Source: a candidate division WOR-1 bacterium RIFOXYB2_FULL_46_45
GTDB taxonomy: Bacteria > Margulisbacteria > WOR-1 > XYC2-FULL-46-14
Direction: 5' to 3'
Assembly: GCA_001771585.1 (NCBI GenBank)
Contig: MEUE01000003.1
Coordinates: 434,001 to 498,000, forward strand
Length of the DNA: 64,000 bases
The position numbers and the translations under genes are program-made. Position 1 is the stretch's first letter, and every line of letters begins with the position of its first letter. The notes under the pieces are model-generated. The model was not told the DNA's origin. It saw only the letters and a program-made list of their open reading frames with translations, and did not search any database. This document shows positions 1 through 11,015 of the stretch, one piece after another.

Positions 1-504
1 ATCCATGAAATTCATTTTGGCAAAGCCCCCCAGGAGCATACTGGGGGGATCCCCAACCAAAGTCGCGGCCCCCTGAAGATTGCTCGAGATCGCGATCGCG
101 ATCATCATGTTCACCGGACTTATTTTTAATCTTTTGGAGATAGAAAGCGCGATCGGGGCCACGATCAAGACCGTGGCGACATTCTCGACAAAGGCGGAGA
201 TGAAACTGGTCAAAATACAGACAAAAAAGATCGCCCAAACTACCCGGCCGGAGCGGTTGACAATCTTCTCCGCGATAAAAGCGGGAGCTTTGCTCTCCAT
301 AAAAATATCGGCGACAAAAAGCATCCCGACAAAGATCCCCATCACGTTCCAATTGACCTGGTTAAAGGCCTCCCGGGGAGAAAGGACTCCCAACAAAACC
401 AAAAGGCCTGCTCCGGCTATCGCAAAAAAAGTCCTTTTGGAGGGAAAAAAGACAAAAAGCAGGTAACAGGCGATAAAGATTGTTAAGGCGACAGAAGCGG
501 CCAT
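1..504 (-). CDS. Anion/Na+ permease of the ArsB/CitM/SLC13 type (C-terminal part outside window)
   Basis: The gene runs off the left edge, so only the first 168 codons are visible. The product starts with very hydrophobic helices and contains the segment ENVATVLIVAPIA followed later by SNLQGAATLVGDPPSMLLGG. Repeated N/T-V/A-A-T plus 'GDPP' loops of this kind are typical of the citrate/arsenite/sodium-dicarboxylate transporter superfamily (ArsB, CitM, NhaD). It would be an inner-membrane ion-coupled transporter, but the substrate cannot be told from this part. The ATG directly follows the stop codon of the upstream zinc-ribbon gene, so the two are probably co-transcribed. Confidence 0.75.
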   Translation of the reverse strand, partial: MAASVALTIFIACYLLFVFFPSKRTFFAIAGAGLLVLLGVLSPREAFNQVNWNVMGIFVGMLFVADIFMESKAPAFIAEKIVNRSGRVVWAIFFVCILTSFISAFVENVATVLIVAPIALSISKRLKISPVNMMIAIAISSNLQGAATLVGDPPSMLLGGFAKMNFMD

Positions 505-759
505 TTATTTTTTCCAGCGTTTCAATTTCGGAATGGTCATCTGAGCCAGATCGCGGGCTCTTGCCTCATCGATCCCCATTTTTTTGGCTATTTCAATATT
601 TTTTTCAATCTTCTGTTCAAGGGTTATCCCTTCGTCTTTAAACTTTCCGTTCTCAAAACAGAATTTGCAGTATTCGCTACTCTTTGATCCGTCGGCATTG
701 GTCCCTTTGTCGTAATCGGACCGAAGGGGCATACTGCATGATTGGCAAACCTGGTTCAT
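505..759 (-). CDS. Small zinc-ribbon protein (putative zinc ribbon domain family)
   Basis: This 84-residue protein begins with CQSCSMPL and continues with YCKFCFENGKF, giving two CxxC pairs about 25 residues apart that should bind one zinc ion. The second half is a charged helix ending in KRWKK. Length and motif order match the family known as 'putative zinc ribbon domain', whose role is unknown. A ribosome site AGGAG lies 7 bases before the ATG. It sits immediately upstream of the permease gene on the same strand. Confidence 0.8.
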   Translation of the reverse strand: MNQVCQSCSMPLRSDYDKGTNADGSKSSEYCKFCFENGKFKDEGITLEQKIEKNIEIAKKMGIDEARARDLAQMTIPKLKRWKK

Positions 760-792
760 AGCTGACTCCTCTTGGGGTTATTGTAGCACAAA

Positions 793-855
793 TGGAATAT
801 CAGTATACCAGAATATCGGTTGGCAGAATATCAGAGAATCAGAATATCAGAAATC
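793..855. repeat. Cluster of short AATATCAG repeats
   Basis: The stretch between the zinc-ribbon gene and the next ORF contains several copies of the unit AGAATATCAG or close variants. Similar units recur at 2754-2790, 3421-3446 and 5148-5185, always between genes of this accessory region. No spacing regularity of a CRISPR array is present. The rest of 760-973 shows no gene. Confidence 0.6.
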
Positions 856-973
856 AAAAAAAGACCGTTTCTGCCCCCCCCCAAAAAAAATATGGGGATT
901 TTAAATAATATGAAATTTTTTACAACATCTATCGATAAAATAGTACGAGGGCTCCAAAAAAGGAAGCTAAAAA

Positions 974-1573
974 ATGATTTATCGGGTACAAAATTTATTT
1001 TTAAGGACTGCACAAAATCTAATGGACAGCCAAACGGTGCGGCGGATATCAAAAAGAAATTTAAGAAGAGACTTAAATGATCTGTCTCTCGCCCTTTCAA
1101 AATATTTGCGCCTTCCCCGCCTGGAAAGGTTTCTCCTGCTCTCTTCCGATTCAACAATTTTTCGCCTCGATCCGATGCTGGCTTACGTGCTTATAATAAG
1201 GAACGAAATAGCCAAAAAAATGGCGAAAGAAGTGACCGCCGAACCAAACGCAGATCTCTTTAGAGGATTTGGCCCAAGACTAGCTGAAGGGCTGGCAAAG
1301 CTTCGCGTGACCAGCCAAAAATTTCTACTTAGAAAGGAAGCGCACACCTGGCTTAGGATTCTCATTTCCGATGCCCCGCTGCATACAATCATGGATGTTT
1401 TAATCGAAGAAGAAATCACAGGATCGGGATACGACTCTGTCGATCAGAAAGCACTCAATAATTCACAAAATTACAGCCGGACAAAATGTCTCGAGCTGAT
1501 TATAGAATCAAAAAATTCGCTTACCGCTTATCAATTATTTTTGAATTATTTGAAAAGGTTCCATAATGGATAG
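974..1573 (+). CDS. Hypothetical protein, 199 residues
   Basis: I do not recognise this protein. It is rich in basic and leucine-rich helical segments and has no signal peptide, no cysteine motif and no obvious enzyme motif. An AGGAAG ribosome site lies 8 bases before the ATG, which supports translation, and the reading frame is free of low-complexity sequence. It stands among decayed sequence: a broken coding stretch follows at 1650. It may therefore itself be a remnant of a larger gene. A shadow frame on the other strand was not preferred because it lacks a ribosome site. Confidence 0.5.
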   Translation: MIYRVQNLFLRTAQNLMDSQTVRRISKRNLRRDLNDLSLALSKYLRLPRLERFLLLSSDSTIFRLDPMLAYVLIIRNEIAKKMAKEVTAEPNADLFRGFGPRLAEGLAKLRVTSQKFLLRKEAHTWLRILISDAPLHTIMDVLIEEEITGSGYDSVDQKALNNSQNYSRTKCLELIIESKNSLTAYQLFLNYLKRFHNG

Positions 1574-1649
1574 TGCGGTTTTTGAAATCCGCCAACATAA
1601 AGATATAAATTCATGAGAACAGTCCTATTTAAAACAAACAGGCCCGTGT

Positions 1650-1970
1650 CAATTCCTTAACACCAAAAAACCGACTACCAAAATCTTTTTGCTCCGGCCC
1701 TAACAGCCGCAAACAGGCTGGAAAAATCCCTGGCGCAATCCACCGGGCTAACCGGGGAGCAGAAAAAAATGGTTGCCGATATTATATTTATCGGAGCAAA
1801 AATTGGAGTGTTTTCTTACCTCATAAAAACAGATGTTTGCCCCGCCAGCATTACGTCTTATCGCAAACAAATTAGAAGGAACGGACTATACACGAGAACA
1901 AGATTATTGTTTACAACAAGCGGAACAATCCGAGGTTTTGTCTGAAAAGATATTTGGACAAAATAGCTAG
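1650..1970 (+). pseudogene. Decayed coding remnant with a frameshift
   Basis: From about 1650 one frame reads as plausible protein (QNLFAPALTAANRLEK, then TGEQKKMVADIIFIGAKIG) and remains open to about 1840. From there another frame takes over (RLIANKLEGTDYTREQDY and on) until TAG at 1968-1970. No ATG, GTG or TTG start with a ribosome site precedes the first part, and a stop stands just upstream. The simplest reading is a gene that lost its 5' end and acquired a frameshift near 1830-1840. The family is not recognised. The remainder of 1574-2003 holds nothing else that I can support. Confidence 0.45.
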
Positions 1971-2003
1971 AAGAGAATCAGAAAAACAGATAATCGGAAC
2001 AAA

Positions 2004-2663
2004 TCACAAAACATTTTTAGGGGCCCGGGGGAATTCCGACCACTCCGCTTGGCCGCAATTTAAAAAAGCGCAAGGCAGTTCCTGCCCGGCAAAGAAAAGG
2101 GGATAGGGATCAAAGGAATTCTCGTAATCATAAATTTGTCCGCAAAAACTACCGTCTTGAGAAAAGCTGCCGAGGGCGACACAGGCACCAAAATGCAAAT
2201 GGTATTTTTGTGGGCTAAATCCTTCATAAAAAGCCATTATTTTTCCAATCGGTTCTCCACTATAAACAATATCTCCTTTCCTTAATTTATCTGTCGGATT
2301 AACATGGCCGTAGCCGGCGACCAGCATTGTGCCCCTGCGGTAAAATGCGTGAGCAATATAAATTTCCGAATACAAACTGGTTCTCCCGGGATGCAACAGC
2401 TCCAATACAATCCCATCAAGAACAGAATGAACAATCGTTTCCGGCGGAAGGCCAAGTACCGGCTTGGATTTGTCATTCTTGCTCCGATAGGCCATAAAAT
2501 CAAAGCCGTCATGCTCTCTTCCCCGATAACCGTTTATATTAACCCAACCGTCAAAGCCGGGGATATCTGAAGTATCTATGGGATGAGAAACGTCTCTTGC
2601 CTGCGACCAGCATTCCCATTGAGGCATTCTCTGCGCCATTTTATATTGCGGTGATATTCGCAT
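2004..2663 (-). CDS. M23/LytM-type metallopeptidase domain protein
   Basis: The protein carries the Zn-binding pattern of M23 peptidases: H51 and D55 (HDGFD), a YGH at 118-120, and HLHFG at 155-159. Between these lies the usual lysostaphin-like beta core, including 'VLDGIVLELLHPG' and 'GYGHVNPTDKLRKGD'. M23 enzymes cut glycyl bonds in peptidoglycan cross-links. No signal peptide is visible at the N terminus, which is odd for such an enzyme. Either the export signal is missing or the protein works inside the cell. An AAGG site stands close before the ATG. It is an isolated gene in the accessory region. Confidence 0.75.
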   Translation of the reverse strand: MRISPQYKMAQRMPQWECWSQARDVSHPIDTSDIPGFDGWVNINGYRGREHDGFDFMAYRSKNDKSKPVLGLPPETIVHSVLDGIVLELLHPGRTSLYSEIYIAHAFYRRGTMLVAGYGHVNPTDKLRKGDIVYSGEPIGKIMAFYEGFSPQKYHLHFGACVALGSFSQDGSFCGQIYDYENSFDPYPLFFAGQELPCAFLNCGQAEWSEFPRAPKNVL

Positions 2664-2717
2664 ACCTTTTTATCATGAATAAATTAAAAAAATTTCAAAG
2701 AAAAGGCTCCTACAATC

Positions 2718-2745
2718 AAACAAAAAACGTACCGTCAGCCGTTTT
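2718..2745. repeat. 28-bp exact repeat, copy 1
   Basis: These 28 bases, containing AACGTACCGTCAGCCGTTTT, recur exactly at 5089-5116. Both copies sit in intergenic sequence and are followed within 30 bases by ATCAG-type short repeats. AAAACG and CGTTTT arms flank the core, so a weak hairpin is possible. Confidence 0.75.
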
Positions 2746-2782
2746 AATGGTTATCAGAATATATAAATATCAGATAAGAATA

Positions 2783-3334
2783 TTATTCAACGACAAAACC
2801 GAATTTTCCCTTTGGCTTACTTTCCACTTCAATCAGCTTTCTAATTGCCTCAAAAACCTGCTGTATCTGCACTTCGTTCTTTTTAAGCCTTTTCTCAAAT
2901 TTATTTTCAAGCTGATCCACTTTTTGCGCTAAATCCTTATGCGTTGCCATGATTTTTCTTAATCTGACAAACGCCCGCATTATGGCGATATTGACCTGGA
3001 CGGCTCTCTCGCTTTTAAGAACAGAAGACAACATTGCAATTCCTTGTTCTGTAAAAACATATGGAAAATATCTCCGTCCTCCCTTCTTTGAGGTCACAAA
3101 TTGTGACCTCAAGTTTGATGTTCCAAATTGGAACTTCAAGTTTTTAAATTCCGCCTTATTTAATTGAAACATAAAGTCATCAGGAAAACGGCTCGTATTC
3201 CTTTTTACTGCTTGATTTAATGCTTTGGTTTCAACCCCATAAAGCTCGGCCAAATCCCTGTCCAACATTACCTTCTGTCCCCTAATCAAATAAATCTTGT
3301 TCTCGATCCTCTCAATAGGCACTAAATTTGTCAT
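2783..3334 (-). CDS. ORF6N domain DNA-binding protein, copy 1
   Basis: The N-terminal part ([19 protein letters not shown], then [20 protein letters not shown] and FPDDFMFQL) is the ORF6N domain found in phage antirepressor-like and mobile-element regulators. The middle holds a 9-residue tandem repeat (LKFQFGTSN / LRSQFVTSK) before [14 protein letters not shown]. The C terminus is a charged coiled coil ([17 protein letters not shown]). The start chosen is the internal ATG at 3334 because AAGGAGG lies 8 bases before it. A longer frame to 3367 has no such site. A second copy follows at 3488-4027. The role is unknown; DNA binding is inferred from the family. Confidence 0.85.
   Translation of the reverse strand: MTNLVPIERIENKIYLIRGQKVMLDRDLAELYGVETKALNQAVKRNTSRFPDDFMFQLNKAEFKNLKFQFGTSNLRSQFVTSKKGGRRYFPYVFTEQGIAMLSSVLKSERAVQVNIAIMRAFVRLRKIMATHKDLAQKVDQLENKFEKRLKKNEVQIQQVFEAIRKLIEVESKPKGKFGFVVE
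3090..3137. repeat. Two 21-bp palindromes with 27-bp period inside ORF6N copy 1
   Basis: At 3090-3110 there are 10-base arms (GAGGTCACAA / TTGTGACCTC) around one central base. At 3117-3137 there is a second 21-bp palindrome built the same way around TTCCAA-A-TTGGAA, with one arm mismatch. Each lies in one 9-codon unit of the tandem peptide repeat. Confidence 0.8.
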
Positions 3335-3487
3335 ATTATTATCCTCCTTATACGGGAGTACCAGCAATTTTGCCGCCTGATTTTAGGGTTTTGGGTGTGG
3401 ATGCCGGCCTGCCGGTCAGATGACCAGAATATCAGAATATCAGAAAAAAAGTGTTTGTCGCTGAAAGAGCAATAAGAACGCTTCAAG

Positions 3488-4027
3488 CTAAACAAACCCA
3501 TATTTTTTAGGCGGGGATTCCGGCGGCAGCATTAGTTTTTTGATGGCATCAAAAACAATCTGGATTTGGATCTCATCCTTTTCGAATCTTCTTTCAAACT
3601 TATTTTCAAGCTGATCCACTTTTTGCGCTAAATCTTTATGCGTTGCCATGATTTTTCTTAATCTGACAAATGCCCGCATTATGGCAATATTGACCTGGAC
3701 GGCTCTTTTACTTTTTAAAACAGAAGATAGCATGGCAACTCCTTGCTCTGTAAAAGCATAAGGGGAATACCTTCTGCCTCCTCGTTTTGAAGTCACAAAT
3801 TGTGACTTCAGGTTTGAGGTGACAATTTGGCACCTCAAAAATTCTTCTTTGGTAAGCCGGAACATAAAATCAGGAGGAAAGTTGTCCTTATTTCTATTAA
3901 CCTGCCTTTTTAAATACTTTGTCTCTACTCCATAAAGAATTGCTAGATCAAAATCAAGCATCACCTTTTGCCCTCTAATAAGATAAATTTTATTTTCAAT
4001 CCTCTCAATCGGCACTAAATTTGTCAT
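3488..4027 (-). CDS. ORF6N domain DNA-binding protein, copy 2
   Basis: This is a paralogue of the gene at 2783-3334. It shares the same N terminus through GQKVMLD, the same [14 protein letters not shown] core and the same coiled coil, and differs mainly in the DNA-contact segment ([17 protein letters not shown]) and at the C terminus. The 5' flank, including the AAGGAGG site and about 20 bases beyond, is also nearly identical in both copies, so the duplication included the promoter region. The start is again the internal ATG with the ribosome site. Divergence concentrated in the recognition part suggests that the two proteins bind different sites. Confidence 0.85.
   Translation of the reverse strand: MTNLVPIERIENKIYLIRGQKVMLDFDLAILYGVETKYLKRQVNRNKDNFPPDFMFRLTKEEFLRCQIVTSNLKSQFVTSKRGGRRYSPYAFTEQGVAMLSSVLKSKRAVQVNIAIMRAFVRLRKIMATHKDLAQKVDQLENKFERRFEKDEIQIQIVFDAIKKLMLPPESPPKKYGFV
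3789..3836. repeat. Two 21-bp palindromes with 27-bp period inside ORF6N copy 2
   Basis: At 3789-3809 the arms are GAAGTCACAA / TTGTGACTTC around one base. Relative to copy 1 the third base of the left arm and the matching base of the right arm changed together. At 3816-3836 there is a second inverted repeat with arms GAGGTG / CACCTC. The spacing of 27 bases is the same as in copy 1. Confidence 0.8.
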
Positions 4028-4135
4028 ATTATTATCCTCCTTATACAGGAATACCAGCAATTTTGCCGCCTGATTTTTGCGAATATTTTTTGATCATAAA
4101 TCGAGGGGTGTCGAAATTTCGGACAGTTTGGGCTA

Positions 4136-4171
4136 AATTAATACCCCACATTTAAATGTGGGGTATTAATT
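4136..4171. repeat. Perfect 36-bp palindrome
   Basis: The segment is its own reverse complement over 36 bases, with centre TTTAAA and arms containing TACCCCACA / TGTGGGGTA. A related 20-bp palindrome lies between dnaK and dnaJ (40785-40804). It stands between the ORF6N and DUF4145 genes, transcribed away from each other, so it cannot simply be a terminator of either. Confidence 0.85.
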
Positions 4172-4252
4172 CTTCCTCTAAGATCATATTTTGTGAACTT
4201 AGAGACATCATGCGCGATTTTTGCTGTAAAATTGATAAATCTTAATTACTCC

Positions 4253-4279
4253 TTAGCACTCCCATTGATTGAGTGCCAA
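4253..4279 (+). promoter_or_regulatory. CIRCE-like operator (HrcA site)
   Basis: TTAGCACTC (4253-4261), nine bases, then GAGTGCCAA (4271-4279). The CIRCE consensus is TTAGCACTC-N9-GAGTGCTAA, so there is a single mismatch. The perfect version is found in front of hrcA at 37598. The -35 box of the DUF4145 promoter lies within the spacer, so HrcA binding would block it. Confidence 0.85.
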
Positions 4280-4293
4280 TTATCTGATATAAT
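4265..4293 (+). promoter_or_regulatory. Sigma70-type promoter of the DUF4145 gene
   Basis: TTGATT (4265-4270), a 17-base spacer and TATAAT (4288-4293). It overlaps the CIRCE-like operator. Confidence 0.75.
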
Positions 4294-4320
4294 TTATGCA
4301 ATTAAAAAAAGGAGAAAGCC

Positions 4321-4920
4321 ATGAGCACAATCAATTGGGAACAATTGTCTAGCATTAGCTCGAGAAAATATGTATGTGGATATTGCAATAACCCCCTAGC
4401 CTCTAACAGAGGATATTTTGGGCATGACACAAATAGTCCCGTAATAAATAATACTTTTATTTACATCTGTCACCAATGTAATAAACCAACATTCTTTGAT
4501 ATCTCAGGGAACCAAACTCCTTGTACTACCTATGGTGAGGAAATAAATGATATTTCTTCCGAAGAAGTAGCACTTCTTTATAATGAGGCAAGGAATTGTA
4601 TGGGCCGTAGAGCTTATACTGCCGTTGTTCTCTGTTGTAGAAAGTTATTGATGAACATCGCTGTTTCAAAAGGGGCAAAAAAAGGACTGAGCTTTATTGA
4701 GTATGTAAAATATTTATCTGATCAAAACTATATTCCTCCTGATGCTAAAGACTGGGTTGATCACATTCGAAACAAAGGCAACGAAGCAAATCATGAAATT
4801 AGTATAATGAAAAAAGAAGACGCTGAAGATTTGATCAATTTTATTGGTACGCTGTTAAAAATAATCTATGAATTCCCCTCCGTTATCAAACAAAGAATAT
4901 CTGGAGCACAAAAACCATGA
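4321..4920 (+). CDS. DUF4145 domain protein with N-terminal zinc ribbon
   Basis: Residues 19-54 contain CGYC and CHQC, a four-cysteine zinc ribbon. Residues about 80-185 (EARNCMGRRAYTAVVLCCRK, then HIRNKGNEANHE) form the alpha-helical DUF4145 domain, which is often found in restriction or phage-defence loci and in regulators of unknown biochemistry. The ribosome site AAAGGAG is 6 bases before the ATG. The promoter carries a CIRCE-like HrcA operator, so induction by heat or protein stress is expected. The stop overlaps the start of a 57-codon gene (ATGA). The base composition is more AT-rich than that of the neighbouring operons, which hints at an accessory origin. Confidence 0.8.
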   Translation: MSTINWEQLSSISSRKYVCGYCNNPLASNRGYFGHDTNSPVINNTFIYICHQCNKPTFFDISGNQTPCTTYGEEINDISSEEVALLYNEARNCMGRRAYTAVVLCCRKLLMNIAVSKGAKKGLSFIEYVKYLSDQNYIPPDAKDWVDHIRNKGNEANHEISIMKKEDAEDLINFIGTLLKIIYEFPSVIKQRISGAQKP

Positions 4921-5090
4921 CATTTCAAAAACCAATTTGTTTTTTAATTTTTGGTATTTATACTATTACCATGATGGGCGATTCGATTATTAAACAAGTT
5001 CCTATGGAACTTGATGACGGGATTACCCCAATATTTGCAACAGCGGTATCAGGAACAACAACCTCTTTCTCTGTAAATTTTACTTTATAA
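4917..5090 (+). CDS. 57-residue hypothetical protein coupled to the DUF4145 gene
   Basis: The ATG overlaps the TGA of the DUF4145 gene (ATGA), a typical sign of translational coupling. The peptide starts with a hydrophobic stretch (ICFLIFGIYTITMM) and continues with a polar part ending in TSFSVNFTL. It could be a small membrane-anchored or exported partner; I do not recognise a family. If the operon reading is right, it shares the CIRCE-controlled promoter. Confidence 0.5.
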   Translation: MTFQKPICFLIFGIYTITMMGDSIIKQVPMELDDGITPIFATAVSGTTTSFSVNFTL

Positions 5091-5116
5091 ACAAAAAACG
5101 TACCGTCAGCCGTTTT
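5089..5116. repeat. 28-bp exact repeat, copy 2
   Basis: Identical to 2718-2745. It starts within the stop codon of the 57-residue gene and is followed by degenerate ATCAG repeats up to 5210. No gene is seen in 5091-5243. Confidence 0.75.
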
Positions 5117-5243
5117 GGAGCAAATCAGGAAACCAGTGGATCAGTTGGTAGAATATCAGGACACCAGAACATCAGGAATAATTCCCACTGATATCCTGAT
5201 CCCCTGATACCCTGCCTACTGATATCCTAATAACCCGATATTC

Positions 5244-8608
<3,365 letters not shown>

Positions 8609-8631
<23 letters not shown>

Positions 8632-8995
8632 CCAATATCTCCCCGTTCACGACCCGAAATCCTTTAGTCTCTCCGTCTAATAAAGAGTGTATTACATAAA
8701 CAGTATCCGGATCATGTGCCAGGCGAATGTCTTCATCAGACAACCGGGCGGGAGAATTCGGGTGGCTGTGGTAAACCGCGATCAGGCTTAAATTTTTAGC
8801 CCTGGCATCTTTGATGGCCCTAAACTGCTCTTTGGGATCAAAAGAAAAATGCTCTTCACTCTTATCAATATTAGTCATGCGAAATAATTCAGCAGCCGAT
8901 CCTTCTTTCCCAGCTAAATATCCGCAGGCCTCTAATGGAGCTTCCTCTTTTGCATGCTTTTTGATCTCTTCTATTATATTTTTTGAAATTTTCAT
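8609..8995 (-). CDS. JAMM/Mov34 metalloprotease, sulfur-carrier processing (HcyD/Mec+ type)
   Basis: The 128-residue protein carries the full JAMM signature: E22 in EACGYL, then H76, H78, S86 and D89 in HSHPNSPARLSDED. Known relatives are Mec+ of Mycobacterium, which releases cysteine from the CysO carrier, and HcyD of Wolinella, which trims the carrier tail and is needed for homocysteine formation. Genes for sulfite reductase, an E1-like enzyme, MetY and a ThiS fusion surround it. Its start overlaps the stop of the E1 gene (ATGA). It probably cleaves after the Gly-Gly of the ThiS domain and/or releases the amino acid product. Confidence 0.88.
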
Positions 8996-9789
8996 AGATC
9001 ACATGCCGCCTGCTCATAATCGATTAATTTAGTAATTGTCGGACTGTCGCCGCAAATCGGGCAGGTTTTTGATTTTTTAATCTTTACCGTCCGGTATTCC
9101 ATCTTTAAGGCGTCAAAAATCAGCAGGCGGTTCTCTAAAAGATCGCCAATCCCTATTATATATTTCAAGGCCTCCGCCGCCTGGATTGTGCCAAGCATGC
9201 CGGCAACTGCTCCCAAAATTCCCGCCTGCGAGCAGGTCGGAACCGCATTCTTTGGCGGAGGTTCCCTAAAAACACAACGATAGCAGGCATTGCCCGGTGT
9301 GCGCGTAAAAGTCTGTCCTTCAAAACGGAGGATCCCACCGTGAGAAAAGGCCTTTTTTTCGATCACACAGGCATCATTGATTAGAAATTTGATCGGAAAG
9401 TTGTCAGTACCGTCAACGATAAAATCATAATCTTTGATAATATCAATAATGTTGGTTGAGTTAAGCAATAATTGATGGGTGACAACTTTCACATCCGGAT
9501 TAATTGCTTCCATCTTTTCTTTGGCGGATAAAACTTTTTCTTTGTTTAAGTCTTTGGTAAAGTGGATGATCTGGCGCTGCAGATTAGTCAGGTCAACTCT
9601 ATCAAAATCAACTATACCGATTGTTCCGACCCCGGCCGCCGCCAGATACATTGCCGCGGGCGATCCCAATCCTCCGGCGCCGATTATTAAAACCTTGCCG
9701 GCCAGAAGTTTTTCCTGCCCAACCCCTCCGACATTTTTTAAAATAATATGACGGCTGTAACGCTCTATCTGTTCTTCACTTAATCCCAT
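8992..9789 (-). CDS. E1-like adenylyltransferase (MoeB/ThiF/HcyF family)
   Basis: The ATP-binding loop GAGGLGS is at residues 37-43, followed by DFDRVDLTNLQRQ. Zinc is held by CYRC and CPIC, and PTCSQAGILG carries the conserved cysteine. The family adenylates the C-terminal glycine of small ubiquitin-like carriers (ThiS, MoaD, CysO, HcyS) so that it can be turned into a thiocarboxylate. The location between metY and the JAMM gene points to service in cysteine/homocysteine synthesis rather than molybdopterin. It follows metY copy 2 without any gap. Confidence 0.9.
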   Translation of the reverse strand: MGLSEEQIERYSRHIILKNVGGVGQEKLLAGKVLIIGAGGLGSPAAMYLAAAGVGTIGIVDFDRVDLTNLQRQIIHFTKDLNKEKVLSAKEKMEAINPDVKVVTHQLLLNSTNIIDIIKDYDFIVDGTDNFPIKFLINDACVIEKKAFSHGGILRFEGQTFTRTPGNACYRCVFREPPPKNAVPTCSQAGILGAVAGMLGTIQAAEALKYIIGIGDLLENRLLIFDALKMEYRTVKIKKSKTCPICGDSPTITKLIDYEQAACDL

Positions 9790-11010
9790 TTATATTGCCT
9801 CCAATGCCTGCGAAAAATCGTCAATTATATCATCGGGATATTCGATCCCGACCGAAACGCGGATCAGATCATCAGATACTCCCATATTTTCCCGTTCTTT
9901 GTCATTAAACTCAACACAAAGAGTCGAAGCGGGATGAATAACCAGGGTCTTAGCGTCTCCAATATTAGCCAAATTATAGGCCAGCCGCAAGGAATCAATC
10001 GCCTTAAAGCATTGCCGCCTATCCTTTAGCCGAAAAGTCAGGAGCGAACCGAATTTCCCGTTAAATTGTTTTTTTGCCGGATTATGGAACCGGTTATCCG
10101 CAAGCCCCGGAAAACTAACCGCTTTAACTTTTGGATGCTTTTCTAAAAATTTCGCCAAGGCAAGGGCGTTTGAACAATGCCGCTCCATCCTCAAAGATAA
10201 GGTCTCAAGGCCAATGTCGGTTAAAAAAGCGGCATTGGGGGATAAACAGGCTCCAAAATCACGAAAGACCGCTTTTCTGGTTTTGATTAAAAACGAGAGC
10301 GCTCCGTACTTTTCATCTTTCCAGTCAAAATTACCGCAATCGATTATTACCCCTCCCAGCGAATTGCCGTGGCCGTTGATAAATTTTGAGGTTGAATGAA
10401 TAACAATATTCGCCCCAAAATCTTTTGGGCGGACAAGATACGGAGTCGTGACTGTGCTGTCCACAATTAATGGGACATTATTCTTTTTGGCGATTTTGGC
10501 GATCGCGGCAATATCCGGAACATCGATCTTGGGGTTGCCTATTGTTTCAATAAAGAAAGCTTTAGTGTTGTCTTTTATCGCGGATTCAAACTGCCCGGCA
10601 TCGGCCGGATCGACAAAGGCGGTATCTATCCCAAATTCCCTGATAGTCTTATCAAAGAACGAATATGTCCCGCCAAAAATTGAATTTCCGGCGACAACAT
10701 GATCGCCGTTCTTTGCCAAAGTCAGAACCGCGCAGGTTATCGCCGCCATACCGGAGGCGGCCACGATCGCTCCCAAACCATCCTCTAAAACCGCCAGCTT
10801 TTTTTCTAATATTTCCAATGTTGGATTTGAGATCCTGGTATAAATATTTCCGGCGGCCTCGCCGTTAAAAACTTCCGAGATCTCCTCCGAGCTGTTATAT
10901 TTAAACGCGGTAGTTTGATAAATTGGCATAGTAGTCGAGCGGCGGTTTTGCTCCGGCTTATTTTCCGCGTGAACCAAAAGCGTGTCGATATGATATTTTT
11001 TGTTTTTCAT
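9790..11010 (-). CDS. metY: O-acetylhomoserine sulfhydrylase-like PLP enzyme, copy 2
   Basis: Same family as the gene at 5244, with STSKFINGHGNSLGG as the PLP-lysine region and the C-terminal [10 protein letters not shown] segment. At 406 residues it is slightly shorter than copy 1. The two copies are clearly diverged, so different acceptors (O-acetylhomoserine, O-acetyl- or O-phosphoserine) or different sulfur donors (free sulfide, carrier thiocarboxylate) are possible. It lies between the thiS::cysK fusion (5-base gap) and the E1 gene (no gap). Confidence 0.87.
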   Translation of the reverse strand: MKNKKYHIDTLLVHAENKPEQNRRSTTMPIYQTTAFKYNSSEEISEVFNGEAAGNIYTRISNPTLEILEKKLAVLEDGLGAIVAASGMAAITCAVLTLAKNGDHVVAGNSIFGGTYSFFDKTIREFGIDTAFVDPADAGQFESAIKDNTKAFFIETIGNPKIDVPDIAAIAKIAKKNNVPLIVDSTVTTPYLVRPKDFGANIVIHSTSKFINGHGNSLGGVIIDCGNFDWKDEKYGALSFLIKTRKAVFRDFGACLSPNAAFLTDIGLETLSLRMERHCSNALALAKFLEKHPKVKAVSFPGLADNRFHNPAKKQFNGKFGSLLTFRLKDRRQCFKAIDSLRLAYNLANIGDAKTLVIHPASTLCVEFNDKERENMGVSDDLIRVSVGIEYPDDIIDDFSQALEAI

Positions 11011-11015
11011 TATAA

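Noticed and set aside
1-504. A plus-strand frame at 80-466 opposite the permease
   Set aside because: It is antisense to a convincing membrane transporter and has a biased composition; the minus-strand reading explains the sequence.
790-860. Possible CRISPR array from the AATATCAG repeats
   Set aside because: The units are about 10 bases, irregularly spaced and without uniform spacers; no cas genes occur in the window.
831-1157. Minus-strand frame opposite 820-1157
   Set aside because: No ribosome site, low-complexity composition and overlap with the better plus-strand frame at 974.
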